A stretch of 57,769 bases of DNA, from the NCBI GenBank assembly GCA_012839765.1, contig DUMW01000022.1, positions 1 to 57,769 on the forward strand, in the 5' to 3' direction. Source of the DNA: Bacillota bacterium (GTDB lineage: Bacteria > Bacillota > Limnochordia > DUMW01). The first letter of the stretch is position 1. Each line of letters begins with the position of its first letter. A program made the translations under genes and the position numbers. Shown piece by piece: positions 39,745-48,577 of the stretch. The notes beneath the pieces were generated by a model. That model did no database searches and was not told where the DNA came from. It was given only the letters and a program-made list of their open reading frames with translations.

Positions 39745-40085
39745 CCCAGGATTTTTCCTGATGTCTCCTAGACGCAGAGGTTTCTTAGCAAAATCAATTC
39801 CTAGGGCTTGTCCAATAGTGTCTGAAAGGCAATCGATAATCTCTCGGCTGAATATCGATGTCCGGTCCTCTTCTGTAGGATCCGCTAAATGGCTAGGGCA
39901 ATGAAACAGGTAAGGAAGTGGGTATTGATATGGTCTTCCACCGATACGTAGACCGGGTGGGTTTCTAGGATGTCTTTAGTAATCTTGGATGAGTCCTCAA
40001 TTTGCCACAGACCACGATATGTATCTAATGATCTCCTCGGTGGGCATATCCAGCTTGTTGGTACCAGCCTGTAGGTCCGGAATGG
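39740..40085 (-). pseudogene. Degenerate IS1634/IS4-type transposase (C-terminal part)
   Basis: The minus strand encodes a broken transposase. It reads LDMPTEEIIRYI in one frame, then DTYRGLWQIEDSSKITKDIL and ETHPVYVSVEDHINTHFLTC, and after an internal stop RILQKRTGHRYSAERLSIAF. A second frame then gives IGQALGIDFAKKPLRLGDIR. This is the C-terminal YRGLW-E/ARPVYV/HFLTCFIAL block of IS1634-like DDE transposases, with at least two frameshifts and stops at about 39889 and 39821. The N-terminal two thirds are missing. The element is dead. Confidence 0.85.
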
Positions 40086-40318
40086 GGTGGTTTTTTCTTT
40101 GCCTCTATTTTCCCTAGGGAAGTATATCTTTGGCGGAGGAGTGGGCTGTGGATATAGCGAAATGATCGAAGGAAGGGCACGCCCTGGATTACTACCGCGG
40201 GATGGTTTTTCTATTGTTTTTGGGCTATTGTGCACGATCCACGGGAAAGCGGTGGAGTTGCGCTGGGGATATGCGCTGGCACGCAAGGGTAAAGGAAGAT
40301 GGCCGAGGAGGGAGTTTT

Positions 40319-41455
40319 GTGAAAATCGTCATTGCTACCGATTCCTTTAAGGGCAGTATTTCTGCGGAGGGAGCCTGTCGGCTGATCAAACAGGGGATGG
40401 AAGCCGTACTGGATGCGGAATATATTCCTGTGCCTATGGCCGATGGTGGAGAGGGCACGGTGGAGGCCATGGTGGCTGCTTTGCAGGGGGAGTTGAGGCA
40501 GGTGGAGGTCACAGGTCCCCTGGGGGAGAAGGTCCTCGCATCCTTTGGGTTGGTCCGGGACCGCAAAACCGCGATTATCGAGATGGCCGCAGCCTCCGGG
40601 TTGCCCTTGGTGCCGGAACCTTTGCGGAATCCCGAGGTGACCACCACCTATGGTACGGGGGAGTTGATCCGGGCTGCCTTGGAGCAAGGTTGTGAGGAGC
40701 TCATCATTGGCATCGGTGGTAGCGCGACCAATGACGGGGGAGCGGGCATGATCCAGGCCCTTGGCGGGCGTCTGTTGCGAGAGGATGGCAGTCCGATCCC
40801 GTGGGGAGGAGCGGGGCTTTTGGAGTTGGCCCGAATTGATCTTTCGGGTTTGGACCCCCGCTTGGAGCAGGTGCGATTGCAGGTGGCCTGCGATGTGGAC
40901 AATCCTCTGTGTGGTCCCAAGGGCGCAGCCTACGTTTACGGGCCCCAGAAGGGAGCCACACCCCAGCAGGTGGAGCGACTGGATCGGGCCTTGGGTCATT
41001 ACGCGGATGTGATCCAAAGGGAACTGGGCAAGGACGTCCGGCATATCCCTGGGGCGGGAGCCGCCGGCGGCCTAGGCGCAGGCTTTTTGGCCTTCACTAA
41101 GGCAAAGCTGCGGCCCGGGGTGGAGATCGTGATGGAGACTGTAGGTCTGGAGGAGCTCGTCAAAGACGCGGATCTGGTGATTACCGGTGAGGGTGCCATC
41201 GATGGTCAGAGCGTCCGGGGCAAAACCCCGGTGGGGGTCGCTAGGGTGGCGGCCAAGTACGGGTGTCCGGTGATTGCCATTGTGGGCTCGGTGGGACCCG
41301 GTAGCCACGAGGTCCATACCCAGGGGATTACCGCCTACTTCTCCCTGATCAACCGGCCCATGTCCCTGGCTACCGCCATGGCGGAAACCGAGGATTTGAT
41401 CCTGGATTTGGCCAGTCAGATCGGACGTTTGGTGAAAGCCCTTGTCAGGCTGTAA
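40319..41455 (+). CDS. Glycerate kinase (GarK/GlxK family)
   Basis: A 378-residue type-I glycerate kinase that phosphorylates D-glycerate. It starts VKIVIATDSFKGSISAEGAC. Then come the conserved VPMADGGEGTVEAMV, TYGTGELIRAALEQGCEELI and GIGGSATNDGGAGMIQALGG (about residues 136-155), and LVITGEGAIDGQSVRGKTPV near the end. GTG 40319 has GGAGGGAG five bases upstream; the longer open frame from 40202 lacks family sequence. It is isolated from a dedicated pathway, so its supply of glycerate is unknown. Confidence 0.94.
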   Translation: MKIVIATDSFKGSISAEGACRLIKQGMEAVLDAEYIPVPMADGGEGTVEAMVAALQGELRQVEVTGPLGEKVLASFGLVRDRKTAIIEMAAASGLPLVPEPLRNPEVTTTYGTGELIRAALEQGCEELIIGIGGSATNDGGAGMIQALGGRLLREDGSPIPWGGAGLLELARIDLSGLDPRLEQVRLQVACDVDNPLCGPKGAAYVYGPQKGATPQQVERLDRALGHYADVIQRELGKDVRHIPGAGAAGGLGAGFLAFTKAKLRPGVEIVMETVGLEELVKDADLVITGEGAIDGQSVRGKTPVGVARVAAKYGCPVIAIVGSVGPGSHEVHTQGITAYFSLINRPMSLATAMAETEDLILDLASQIGRLVKALVRL

Positions 41456-41481
41456 ATTTCTTCTGTTCTCGTCGATACTTG

Positions 41482-41490
41482 TGATATAAT
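41482..41490 (+). promoter_or_regulatory. Extended -10 promoter of the nfnAB-folD unit
   Basis: TGATATAAT (TATAAT at 41485-41490 with an extended TG) lies 46 bases before the NfnA-like start. No good -35 hexamer is present, as allowed for extended -10 promoters. Confidence 0.5.
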
Positions 41491-41535
41491 AACCGCAAGT
41501 GTGGAAAGTGCACTGGGGAAGGAAGTGAGCATTAG

Positions 41536-42378
41536 TTGTATTTGGTTCGCAAGAATGAGGAGATTGGGCCGCAAATCAAGCGGATCGAAATAGAAGCACC
41601 ATTGATTGCAGCCAAAGCTAAGCCCGGTCAGTTTGTGATCATCCGGGTAGATGAAGGCGGAGAACGGATTCCCCTCACGGTGGCCATTGCCGATGAGGCC
41701 CAAGGGACCATCACCGTGGTAGCCCAGGTGGTGGGGAAGAGCACCGGGAAACTAGCTGCCGTCCCTGCGGGAGAGTATCTTTCGGACGTGGCGGGCCCCT
41801 TGGGTACTCCCGCGGACATCCGCTATGTGGGGACCGTGGTCTGTGTGGCTGGGGGCGTGGGCAACGCCATCATTTATCCCGAGGCCAAGGCCTTCAAGGA
41901 AGCGGGCAACCGCGTGATTACCCTCCTGGGGGCCCGTAGCAAATCCCACTATTTCTTCACCGAAGAATTGGAAGGGGTTAGCGATCGGGTGCTTTATGCC
42001 ACCGATGACGGCAGCTTCGGACACAAGGGTTTTGTGACAGACCTGTTGTCCGGACTTCTTGAACAGGGGGAGTCCATCGATCTCGTGGTGGCCATCGGAC
42101 CTATCCCCATGATGCGGGCGGTGGCAGAATTAACCCGGCCGAAGGGCATTCCTACCACCGTGAGCTTAAATCCGGTGATGGTGGATGGCACTGGCATGTG
42201 CGGTGGCTGCCGGGTCACCGTGGACGGACAAGTGAAGTTCGCCTGTGTGGATGGGCCGGAATTCGACGGACACAAGGTGGACTTCGAGGAATTAATGGCC
42301 CGAAACCGTCAATATACTGAGGAGGAGCAGTTCAGTCTGGGACACCATCACGAAGGTAGGTGTGTACTGGATGTCTAA
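41536..42378 (+). CDS. NfnA/SudB-like FAD and [2Fe-2S] ferredoxin-NAD(P) reductase subunit
   Basis: A 280-residue flavoprotein. The N-terminal FAD domain (KPGQFVIIRVDEGGERIPLT) is followed by an NAD-binding domain (VCVAGGVGNAIIYPEAKAFK). Near the C-terminus lies the cysteine-rich Fe-S motif DGTGMCGGCRVTVDGQVKFA, closed by a further Cys. This is the small subunit of NfnAB or sulfide dehydrogenase, which in Nfn bifurcates electrons between ferredoxin, NADH and NADPH. TTG 41536 follows AAGGAAGTGA. The partner gene follows immediately. Confidence 0.9.
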   Translation: MYLVRKNEEIGPQIKRIEIEAPLIAAKAKPGQFVIIRVDEGGERIPLTVAIADEAQGTITVVAQVVGKSTGKLAAVPAGEYLSDVAGPLGTPADIRYVGTVVCVAGGVGNAIIYPEAKAFKEAGNRVITLLGARSKSHYFFTEELEGVSDRVLYATDDGSFGHKGFVTDLLSGLLEQGESIDLVVAIGPIPMMRAVAELTRPKGIPTTVSLNPVMVDGTGMCGGCRVTVDGQVKFACVDGPEFDGHKVDFEELMARNRQYTEEEQFSLGHHHEGRCVLDV

Positions 42379-43807
42379 GATTCCACCAAGGACCAAAATG
42401 CCTGTGCAGCCTGCCGCAGAGCGGATCAAGAATTTTTCTGAAGTGAACCTAGGTTTTTCACCGGAAGAAGCGGTGGCCGAGGCCAAACGGTGTATCCAAT
42501 GCAAGCACCGGCCTTGTGTCACGGGGTGTCCGGTTCAGATCGATATTCCCGATTTCGTTCGCCTGATTGCCGAGGAGCGTTTTGCTGAGGCCTTGGCGAA
42601 GATTAAGGAAAAAAACAGCCTGCCGGCCATTTGTGGGCGGGTCTGCCCCCAAGAGCGGCAATGTGAAGCGATGTGTACTTTGGGTAAGCGTTTTGAACCG
42701 GTGGCCATTGGTGCCTTGGAGCGCTTTGTGGCCGATTGGGGCCGCGCCCAGGGAGTCGGGGAGGCTGTCCCGATGGAAAAGCCTGCTCAAAGCCTGGGCA
42801 AAGTGGCCACGGTGGGATCGGGACCTGCGTCTATCACCTGTGCCGCGGAGTTGGCCCGGTTGGGTTATGAGGTGACCATCTTTGAGGCCCTCCATGAGCC
42901 CGGGGGTGTGTTGGTTTACGGGATCCCGGAGTTTCGTTTGCCCAAGGCCATCGTCAAAGAGGAGATTGACTACGTCCGTTCCCTAGGGGTGGAAATCCGG
43001 ACCAATGTGATCATCGGGCAGACTTTGACCCTGCAGGAGCTGTTTACCCACGAAGGGTTCGATGCGGTCTTCTTGGGTGCGGGTGCCGGTACACCCTATT
43101 TCCTCGGGATTCCTGGCGAGAATGCCAACGGAGTCTTTTCCTCCAACGAATTCTTAACCCGGGTGAACTTGATGAAAGCCTATAAGTTTCCCCAGGTGGA
43201 TACGCCGGTGAAGATCGGCAAGCGGGTTGTGGTGGTGGGTGGAGGCAATACGGCTATGGATGCCGCCCGCACAGCCCGTCGGTTGGGGGCGGAGGTGACG
43301 GTTCTGTACCGACGTTCCAGGGAAGAGATGCCGGCGCGAAACGAAGAAATTGAGCACGCGGTTGAAGAGGGCGTGGTTTTGGAGCTTCTGTCCTATCCAA
43401 AGGAGATCTTGTACGATGAGAATCGCTGGGTCACGGGTCTGGTCTGCGGACGGATGGAACTGGGGCCTGCGGGACCTGACGGGCGTCGTCAGGTGATCCC
43501 CATTCCCGATTCCACCTTCCAGTTGGCGGCGGATACGGTGATTGTGGCCATCGGGCAGGGACCTAACCCCTTGTTGCTCCGCAGTACCCCGGGACTGGAC
43601 GCGGACAAACGGGGGTATATCGTGACCAAGGATCGGGTGTGGACCAACTTGCCTGGGGTATTTGCTGGCGGGGACCTCACTGGAGGTGCCAGTACGGTGA
43701 TTAGCGCCATGGGGGACGGCAAGGCTGCTGCCTTTGCTATCCACCGTTACCTACAGGAAAAAAAGGCCGTTAAGATGCCGGAGGGGGAGACAACAGATGC
43801 AAGGTAA
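42371..43807 (+). CDS. NfnB/GltA-like NADPH-dependent flavoprotein subunit
   Basis: A 478-residue GltD-type flavoprotein. The N-terminal part has two 4Fe-4S cysteine sets ([15 protein letters not shown] at about residues 37-51, and [15 protein letters not shown] at about 86-100). Then come the FAD-binding [20 protein letters not shown] and the NADPH-binding [20 protein letters not shown], and the closing [20 protein letters not shown]. With the preceding gene it forms an NfnAB/SudAB pair. ATG 42371 overlaps the preceding stop by eight bases. Confidence 0.92.
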   Translation: MSKIPPRTKMPVQPAAERIKNFSEVNLGFSPEEAVAEAKRCIQCKHRPCVTGCPVQIDIPDFVRLIAEERFAEALAKIKEKNSLPAICGRVCPQERQCEAMCTLGKRFEPVAIGALERFVADWGRAQGVGEAVPMEKPAQSLGKVATVGSGPASITCAAELARLGYEVTIFEALHEPGGVLVYGIPEFRLPKAIVKEEIDYVRSLGVEIRTNVIIGQTLTLQELFTHEGFDAVFLGAGAGTPYFLGIPGENANGVFSSNEFLTRVNLMKAYKFPQVDTPVKIGKRVVVVGGGNTAMDAARTARRLGAEVTVLYRRSREEMPARNEEIEHAVEEGVVLELLSYPKEILYDENRWVTGLVCGRMELGPAGPDGRRQVIPIPDSTFQLAADTVIVAIGQGPNPLLLRSTPGLDADKRGYIVTKDRVWTNLPGVFAGGDLTGGASTVISAMGDGKAAAFAIHRYLQEKKAVKMPEGETTDAR

Positions 43808-44651
43808 GGTGCTTGACGGTAAAGCCATCGCTGCGGAGATCCGAGCAAAGGTGAAGGAAGATGTGGCGCGGATGCAAAGGGAGCGGGGGATTACGCCGGG
43901 TTTAGCGGTGATCCTAGTGGGAGACGATCCTGCTTCCCAGATCTATGTGAACTCGAAGAAACGTGCCTGTGAGGAAGTGGGGATCTATTCCAGACAGTAT
44001 CGGCTGCCGGCCGATACCTCTCAGACCGAACTACTGCAGCTGATCCATCGGCTCAATGTGGATCCTGCCATCCACGGGATCCTGGTCCAGCTGCCGTTAC
44101 CGGCCCACTTGGATGAAAAGCTGGTGATTGATACCATCAGCCCAGCCAAAGACGTGGATGGGTTCCACCCCATTAACGTCGGGAAGTTGTCCATTGGGGA
44201 ACCGAGCTTGCTCCCCTGTACTCCCGCGGGGATTATGGAGCTTTTGCGGCGCACCGAGGTGGATCTGGGGGGACGCCATGCGGTGGTGGTGGGCCGGAGC
44301 AATATTGTGGGCAAACCTACCGCGCTATTGCTCTTGCGGGAGAATGCCACGGTGACCATCTGCCATTCCCGCACCAAGGATCTGGCCAGTGAGTGTCAGC
44401 GGGCCGATATCCTCGTAGCGGCGGTGGGTAGACCGGAATTAATTAAAGGCCATTGGATCAAAAAAGGTGCCATCGTCATTGACGTGGGGGTAAACCGCGT
44501 GGAAGGCAAACTGTTCGGTGATGTGGAATTTGCGGCCGCAAAGGAAAGGGCCTCCTACATCACACCTGTGCCCGGCGGTGTGGGTCCCATGACTATTGCT
44601 ATGCTGATGGTAAACACCTTGCAGGCTGCAGGTGGACGCGCAGGGGAATAG
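43797..44651 (+). CDS. folD: FolD, methylenetetrahydrofolate dehydrogenase/cyclohydrolase
   Basis: FolD interconverts 5,10-methylene- and 10-formyl-tetrahydrofolate with NADP(H). The 284-residue protein carries [20 protein letters not shown] (catalytic Tyr/Lys region), [34 protein letters not shown] and the NADP loop [15 protein letters not shown]. It ends [23 protein letters not shown] 43797 overlaps the previous stop by 11 bases, so NADPH production and folate reduction are translationally coupled. A decayed copy of its 3' end lies at 44930-45088. Confidence 0.96.
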   Translation: MQGKVLDGKAIAAEIRAKVKEDVARMQRERGITPGLAVILVGDDPASQIYVNSKKRACEEVGIYSRQYRLPADTSQTELLQLIHRLNVDPAIHGILVQLPLPAHLDEKLVIDTISPAKDVDGFHPINVGKLSIGEPSLLPCTPAGIMELLRRTEVDLGGRHAVVVGRSNIVGKPTALLLLRENATVTICHSRTKDLASECQRADILVAAVGRPELIKGHWIKKGAIVIDVGVNRVEGKLFGDVEFAAAKERASYITPVPGGVGPMTIAMLMVNTLQAAGGRAGE

Positions 44652-44737
44652 TTGCCTGGGGTTGAATGGGGGCGGCAGGACAAACCGTCCAAGCCTGCTC
44701 CACCTACGCCTGATCTGTAGCCTGTTTAGTCCTGGTT

Positions 44738-44856
44738 TAGGAGAAGATCCTGGACATCGCCCATGAGCCGGGTCCAGGGAGCCCAGGGTGATGAGCCTTT
44801 CCTGGAGGCTTGATGTTTTCCGATTACTGCTGAGGTGGTAGCTGAACCTTTGGGGA
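44738..44856 (+). pseudogene. Remnant of the 3' end of a RACo gene copy
   Basis: This stretch aligns with the last 130 bases of the RACo gene: CCTGGAGGCTTGATG, then a TTCC(G/C)ATTA(C)TGCTGA-like run and GAGGTGGTAGCTG. The intact gene reads CATGGAGGCCATGATG, TTCCCTGACTATGCTGA and AAGTGGCTGCTC. Both are followed by the same repeat (AAGATCTTCC). It is full of small changes and no longer codes. It is the left copy of a duplicated folD-RACo segment. Confidence 0.65.
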
Positions 44857-44928
44857 GAACAAGATCTTCCCCGAAAGCGCAAGAAGGTACAAAGGAATTC
44901 CTCCCGCGGATGTCAAAGGTGTTGAACG
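44857..44928 (+). repeat. 72-base repeat, left copy
   Basis: The first copy of an imperfect direct repeat beginning CAAGATCTTCCCCGAAAGCG and ending in GCGGATGTCAAAGGTGTTGAA. The second copy lies at 46966-47037, after the RACo gene. The two are about 80 percent identical by eye, better preserved than the pseudogene around the left copy. Confidence 0.8.
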
Positions 44929-44929
44929 C

Positions 44930-45088
44930 GAAGGTGCTATCGTCATTTACGTGGAAATAGACCACGTGGGCGCTAGACTGCTTGGGCCGCAAAGAATACA
45001 CCTGTTCCCGTTAGCGGAGTGCCCATATGATGGCCCTGTTGATGGCCAACACCTTACAGACCGCGGGGGCGGGGGCGAAATGGGGTAG
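44930..45088 (+). pseudogene. Duplicated 3' fragment of folD
   Basis: The segment reads like the last 190 bases of folD with deletions. It has GGTGCTATCGTCATTTACGT against GGTGCCATCGTCATTGACGT, ACACCTGTTCCCG against ACACCTGTGCCCG, and CTGTTGATGGCCAACACC against CTGATGGTAAACACC. The translation of its end (LMANTLQTAGAGA) follows FolD. It lies directly before the RACo start and shows that folD-RACo was once duplicated in tandem. Confidence 0.88.
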
Positions 45089-45093
45089 TTACC

Positions 45094-46959
45094 TTGGGCT
45101 TAGTGACTTTCTACTACGAAACGACATTGGAAGATAGACAGCCTGTGGCACAGATGTCTGCTACCGTTGGCAGCCCGTTGCTGGCTGTGGCACGGGCGGC
45201 AGGGATAGAATTGGAAGCCACCTGTGCCGGCAAGGGGCGCTGCGGTCAATGCCGGGTACGGGCGGTGGGGGACCTGGCCCCGGTGACGCCCACCGAAGAG
45301 AAGGTGCTCTCCAAAGAGGAACTGGCGGACAATATCCGGTTAGCTTGTCAGGCCAAGGTAATCGGCGATGTGGAGGTTTGGGTGCCCAGGGCGGTGAAGG
45401 GGCAGCGGATCCTGAGTTCCGGCCTAGCCCAGGAGGTGGAAATCGCTCCGGCGGTACAGAAGGAATGTGTCACGGTGGCAAAGCCATCCTTGGAAGATGA
45501 CTACTCCGATGCGGAAAGACTACAGATGGCTTTGGAAGCCTCTAACCGGCTCTCTTTGGATCTATTGCAGGCCCTGCCTTTGACGCTTCGCCAGGAGAAT
45601 CACCTGGTGACGGTGGTGAAGGGAGCGGGGGAACTGTTGGGTATTGAGCCAGGGGATACCACCGATCGAGTCTACGGGATCGCGTTTGACATCGGGACCA
45701 CCACGGTGGTGGGAAGCCTGGTGGATTTGAAGACCGGTCGGGAGCTTGCGGTCCATTCTGCCCTCAACGGCCAAGTGCCCTACGGGGCCGACGTGATCTC
45801 CCGGATCAATTATACTGTGGAGGAAGCCCAGGGTCTGGCCACCCTGCAGAGAGCCATCATCGCCACTTTGAATGAGATTATCCAGAAGTTAGTGGCCGAG
45901 ACCAAAATCAATGCCGAGGAGATTTATCAGGTGGTGGTGGTGGGGAACACCTGTATGCAGCATCTTCTGTTGGGGATTCCTCCCCGGTATTTAGCCGAAG
46001 CACCCTACTCCCCTTGTTTCCGGGACAGTGTAAGCACCTATGCCAAGGATCTGGGGCTGGCAGTTTTCCCCCGGGCCCTAGTGCAGACTCTACCCAATAT
46101 TGCCGGTTATGTGGGTGGAGATACGGTGGGTGTGTTGTTGGCCACGGACCTGCAACGAAAGGAAGAGCCCACTTTGATGGTGGACATCGGCACCAATGGG
46201 GAAATTGCCCTGGCGTGGAAGGGAAGGATCCTGGCCTGTTCCACCGCGGCCGGCCCCGCCTTTGAAGGGGCTCAGATCCGTCAAGGGATGCGGGCGGCAC
46301 CGGGGGCCATTGAAGGGGTGCGTCTGGGGCCGGAAGATGTGGAGCTACAAGTCATCGGCAGTGAGGAACCGGTGGGCATCTGTGGTTCGGGCCTGCTGGA
46401 TGCGGTGGCAGAACTGCTGCGCCGGGGCCTTTTGGATTCCACGGGACGTCTGCTTCAGCCGGAGCAAGTGCCGGCCGATGTCAGTGATCGGATCAAGAAC
46501 AGGCTGATCCCCTCCGAGGGCGGTGTGGACTTTGTCCTTGCTTGGGGACCTGGGGGAAAGCCTAAGGTGACCTTGACCCAGGGGGATATCAGACAGTTCC
46601 AGCTGGCCAAGGGTGCTATTTACTCTGGGATCACCGTCCTGTTGAAGGAGATGGGTGTGACGGTGGAGGAGCTCGGGGAGGTCCTGCTGGCCGGGGCCTT
46701 TGGGAACTACTTGGACAAAAAGAGTGCCGTAACGGTAGGATTGTTGCCCAAGATTTCCCCGGCGAAGATCACTTCTGTGGGGAACGCGGCCCGCACCGGT
46801 GCCTATTTAGCCTTGGCCTCAAAGAAGCTGCTAGGCAAGGCGCAGGAGATCGCCCGCGGCACCGTGCACGTGGAGTTGTCGGGGCGGTGGGATTTTCAGG
46901 AGACCTTCATGGAGGCCATGATGTTCCCTGACTATGCTGAAGTGGCTGCTCTTTTCTAA
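45094..46959 (+). CDS. RACo-type corrinoid-protein reductive activator
   Basis: A 621-residue protein that reduces inactive Co(II) corrinoid proteins with ATP. The N-terminal plant-type [2Fe-2S] domain has Cys44, Cys50, Cys53 (ATCAGKGRCGQCRVRAVG) and Cys85. A linker follows, then a large ASKHA-like ATPase domain with GIAFDIGTTTVVGSLVDLKT (about residues 195-214), MVDIGTNGEIALAWKGR and CGSGLLDAVAEL. Start: TTG 45094, with GTG 45103 possible. Its neighbours, a methyltransferase and a corrinoid protein, are the expected partners. Confidence 0.93.
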   Translation: MGLVTFYYETTLEDRQPVAQMSATVGSPLLAVARAAGIELEATCAGKGRCGQCRVRAVGDLAPVTPTEEKVLSKEELADNIRLACQAKVIGDVEVWVPRAVKGQRILSSGLAQEVEIAPAVQKECVTVAKPSLEDDYSDAERLQMALEASNRLSLDLLQALPLTLRQENHLVTVVKGAGELLGIEPGDTTDRVYGIAFDIGTTTVVGSLVDLKTGRELAVHSALNGQVPYGADVISRINYTVEEAQGLATLQRAIIATLNEIIQKLVAETKINAEEIYQVVVVGNTCMQHLLLGIPPRYLAEAPYSPCFRDSVSTYAKDLGLAVFPRALVQTLPNIAGYVGGDTVGVLLATDLQRKEEPTLMVDIGTNGEIALAWKGRILACSTAAGPAFEGAQIRQGMRAAPGAIEGVRLGPEDVELQVIGSEEPVGICGSGLLDAVAELLRRGLLDSTGRLLQPEQVPADVSDRIKNRLIPSEGGVDFVLAWGPGGKPKVTLTQGDIRQFQLAKGAIYSGITVLLKEMGVTVEELGEVLLAGAFGNYLDKKSAVTVGLLPKISPAKITSVGNAARTGAYLALASKKLLGKAQEIARGTVHVELSGRWDFQETFMEAMMFPDYAEVAALF

Positions 46960-46965
46960 TTGATC

Positions 46966-47037
46966 GCAAGATCTTCCCTGAAAACGCAAGAAGGTCCAAA
47001 GGAAACTTGTTGCGGATGTCAAATCATAAGGTGTTAA
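46966..47037 (+). repeat. 72-base repeat, right copy
   Basis: Second copy of the direct repeat: CAAGATCTTCCCTGAAAACG, then CAAGAAGGTCCAAAGGAA and TGCGGATGTCAAAT, ending GGTGTTAAG. It fills the gap between the RACo stop and the methyltransferase ribosome binding site, so it may also serve as an intercistronic element. Confidence 0.8.
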
Positions 47038-47055
47038 GTGGTAGGGGAGTGAACG

Positions 47056-47865
47056 TTGTTGATTTTAATTGGTGAATTGATCAATTCCAGTCGGCAGCCT
47101 GTCGCCGAGGCGATTGCTGCCAAAGATGTGAAGTACATCCAGAACCTGGCCCAGGCCCAGGCGGCCGCGGGAGTACATTATATTGATGTGAATTGCGGTA
47201 CCCGTCTGGCCGATGAGTCGCAGGTGCTGGTTTGGTTAACGCAGATCATCCAAGAAGTGGTGGATCTGCCCCTGTGCCTTGATTCACCCAACCCCGAGGC
47301 TTTATCGAAGGCCTTACAAGTCCATCGCGGGAAGGCCCTCCTGAATTCCATCAGCTTAGAACAGCAAAGGTATGAACAAATGCTGCCAATTGTCTTGGAA
47401 TACGGGTGTAGTGTGATCGGGCTGTGCATGGACGATGAAGGGATGCCAGAGACGGTGGCAGACACGGTGCGCTGTGCTGAACTCTTGGTGGAGCGGTTGC
47501 TGCAACGGGGTGTGCCGATGGAGGATCTTTACCTGGACCCCTTGGTTCGCCCCCTGAGCACCAACCATCAAGCGGCAACCACCTTTCTCGGGGCGGTGGC
47601 GGCGCTGAGGGACAGGTTTCCAACAGTCCATCTGACCTGTGGACTGAGCAATATTTCCTATGGATTGCCGAAACGGAGGATCCTGAACCAGGCCTTCCTA
47701 GTGGCGGCGATGGCCGCTGGCTTGGACAGCGCCATCCTCGATCCCTTGGATCGCAACTTGATGGCTTTGGTTTGTGCCACCGAGGCGATTCTAGGAAAGG
47801 ACCCGTATTGCGCTGGCTATCTAGCCGCGCATCGGGCGGGAATGCTAGAACACAAGGAAACTTAG
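47056..47865 (+). CDS. Methyltetrahydrofolate:corrinoid methyltransferase (AcsE/MtvA type)
   Basis: A 269-residue TIM-barrel pterin-binding methyltransferase that moves methyl groups between tetrahydrofolate and a corrinoid protein. It starts MLILIGELINSSRQPVAEAI, has the GVHYIDVNCGTR motif (about residues 40-51) with the pterin-binding Asp, VDLPLCLDSPNPEAL and LTCGLSNISYGLPKR. The pair of TTG codons at 47056 follows AGGGGAGTG. It lies between RACo and the corrinoid protein, so the three make one methyl-transfer module. No substrate-specific first methyltransferase is adjacent. Confidence 0.94.
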   Translation: MLILIGELINSSRQPVAEAIAAKDVKYIQNLAQAQAAAGVHYIDVNCGTRLADESQVLVWLTQIIQEVVDLPLCLDSPNPEALSKALQVHRGKALLNSISLEQQRYEQMLPIVLEYGCSVIGLCMDDEGMPETVADTVRCAELLVERLLQRGVPMEDLYLDPLVRPLSTNHQAATTFLGAVAALRDRFPTVHLTCGLSNISYGLPKRRILNQAFLVAAMAAGLDSAILDPLDRNLMALVCATEAILGKDPYCAGYLAAHRAGMLEHKET

Positions 47866-47877
47866 GGGGTAGTGGGA

Positions 47878-48519
47878 ATGGAAGCACTGTTGAAGGAGAT
47901 TTCCGAAGCGTTAATCCAAGGTAACGCGAACAAGGTGAAGGAATTGACCCAGAAGGGCCTCGACGAAGGCCTCCGTCCCGGCCAGATCATCCAGGAGGGC
48001 TTGATTTCTGGTATGATGATCATTGGTGAGCGGTTCAAGAAGAACGAAGTCTATGTACCGGAGGTTCTGATCGCCGCTCGGGCGATGCATGCTGGTTTGG
48101 ACATTGTGAAGCCGTTGCTGACCGAAGGGGAAGTGACGGAGCTGGGTACGGTAATCATCGGTACTGTGAAGGGTGACCTCCACGACATCGGTAAGAACCT
48201 GGTGGCTATGATGTTGGAAGGGGCCGGGTTCAAGGTCATCGACCTCGGTGTTGACGTTTCACCGGAGAAATTCGTGGAAGCGGCCAAAGAGAACAATGCC
48301 GATCTCGTAGGTATGTCGGCTCTGCTGACTACCACCATGGTCAATATGAAGGAAACCGTCGAAGCCTTCGAGAAGGCGGGGATCCGGGACCAGGTGAAGA
48401 TCATTGTTGGTGGCGCACCGGTAACCCAGAACTATTGCGATGAGATCAAGGCCGACGGCTATGCTCCCGATGCCGGTCGGGCGGTGAACGTAGCTAAAGA
48501 GTTGCTAGGCCTGGAGTAA
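47878..48519 (+). CDS. B12-binding corrinoid protein (MtbC/MttC type)
   Basis: A 213-residue methyl-carrier. The N-terminal four-helix cap (about residues 1-85) precedes the cobalamin-binding Rossmann domain. The D-x-H-x-x-G motif is at Asp100-Leu-His102-Asp-Ile-Gly, followed by GFKVIDLGVDV, SALLTTTMVNMKE and the closing GG motif IIVGGAPV. His102 should be the lower axial cobalt ligand. ATG 47878 has AGGGGG nine bases upstream; GTG 47872 is an alternative. Confidence 0.95.
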   Translation: MEALLKEISEALIQGNANKVKELTQKGLDEGLRPGQIIQEGLISGMMIIGERFKKNEVYVPEVLIAARAMHAGLDIVKPLLTEGEVTELGTVIIGTVKGDLHDIGKNLVAMMLEGAGFKVIDLGVDVSPEKFVEAAKENNADLVGMSALLTTTMVNMKETVEAFEKAGIRDQVKIIVGGAPVTQNYCDEIKADGYAPDAGRAVNVAKELLGLE

Positions 48520-48536
48520 GGCAGTGATGTCAGTGG

Positions 48537-48568
48537 GCCGGGAGGGGTCTTCCTTCCCGGCTATTTTT
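48537..48568 (+). terminator. Terminator after the corrinoid-protein gene
   Basis: GCCGGGA (48537-48543) pairs with TCCCGGC (48555-48561), and ATTTTTCT follows. It lies 18 bases after the stop and between convergent genes. On the minus strand it has no U-tract. Confidence 0.85.
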
Positions 48569-48577
48569 CTATCCCGT

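Noticed and set aside
39433-39771. 112-codon plus-strand frame after tRNA-Arg
   Set aside because: It runs through the long hairpin and the transposase relic; no conserved pattern.
40087-40350. 87-codon frame before glycerate kinase
   Set aside because: Overlaps the glycerate kinase start in another frame, without motifs; the true start at 40319 has a good ribosome binding site.
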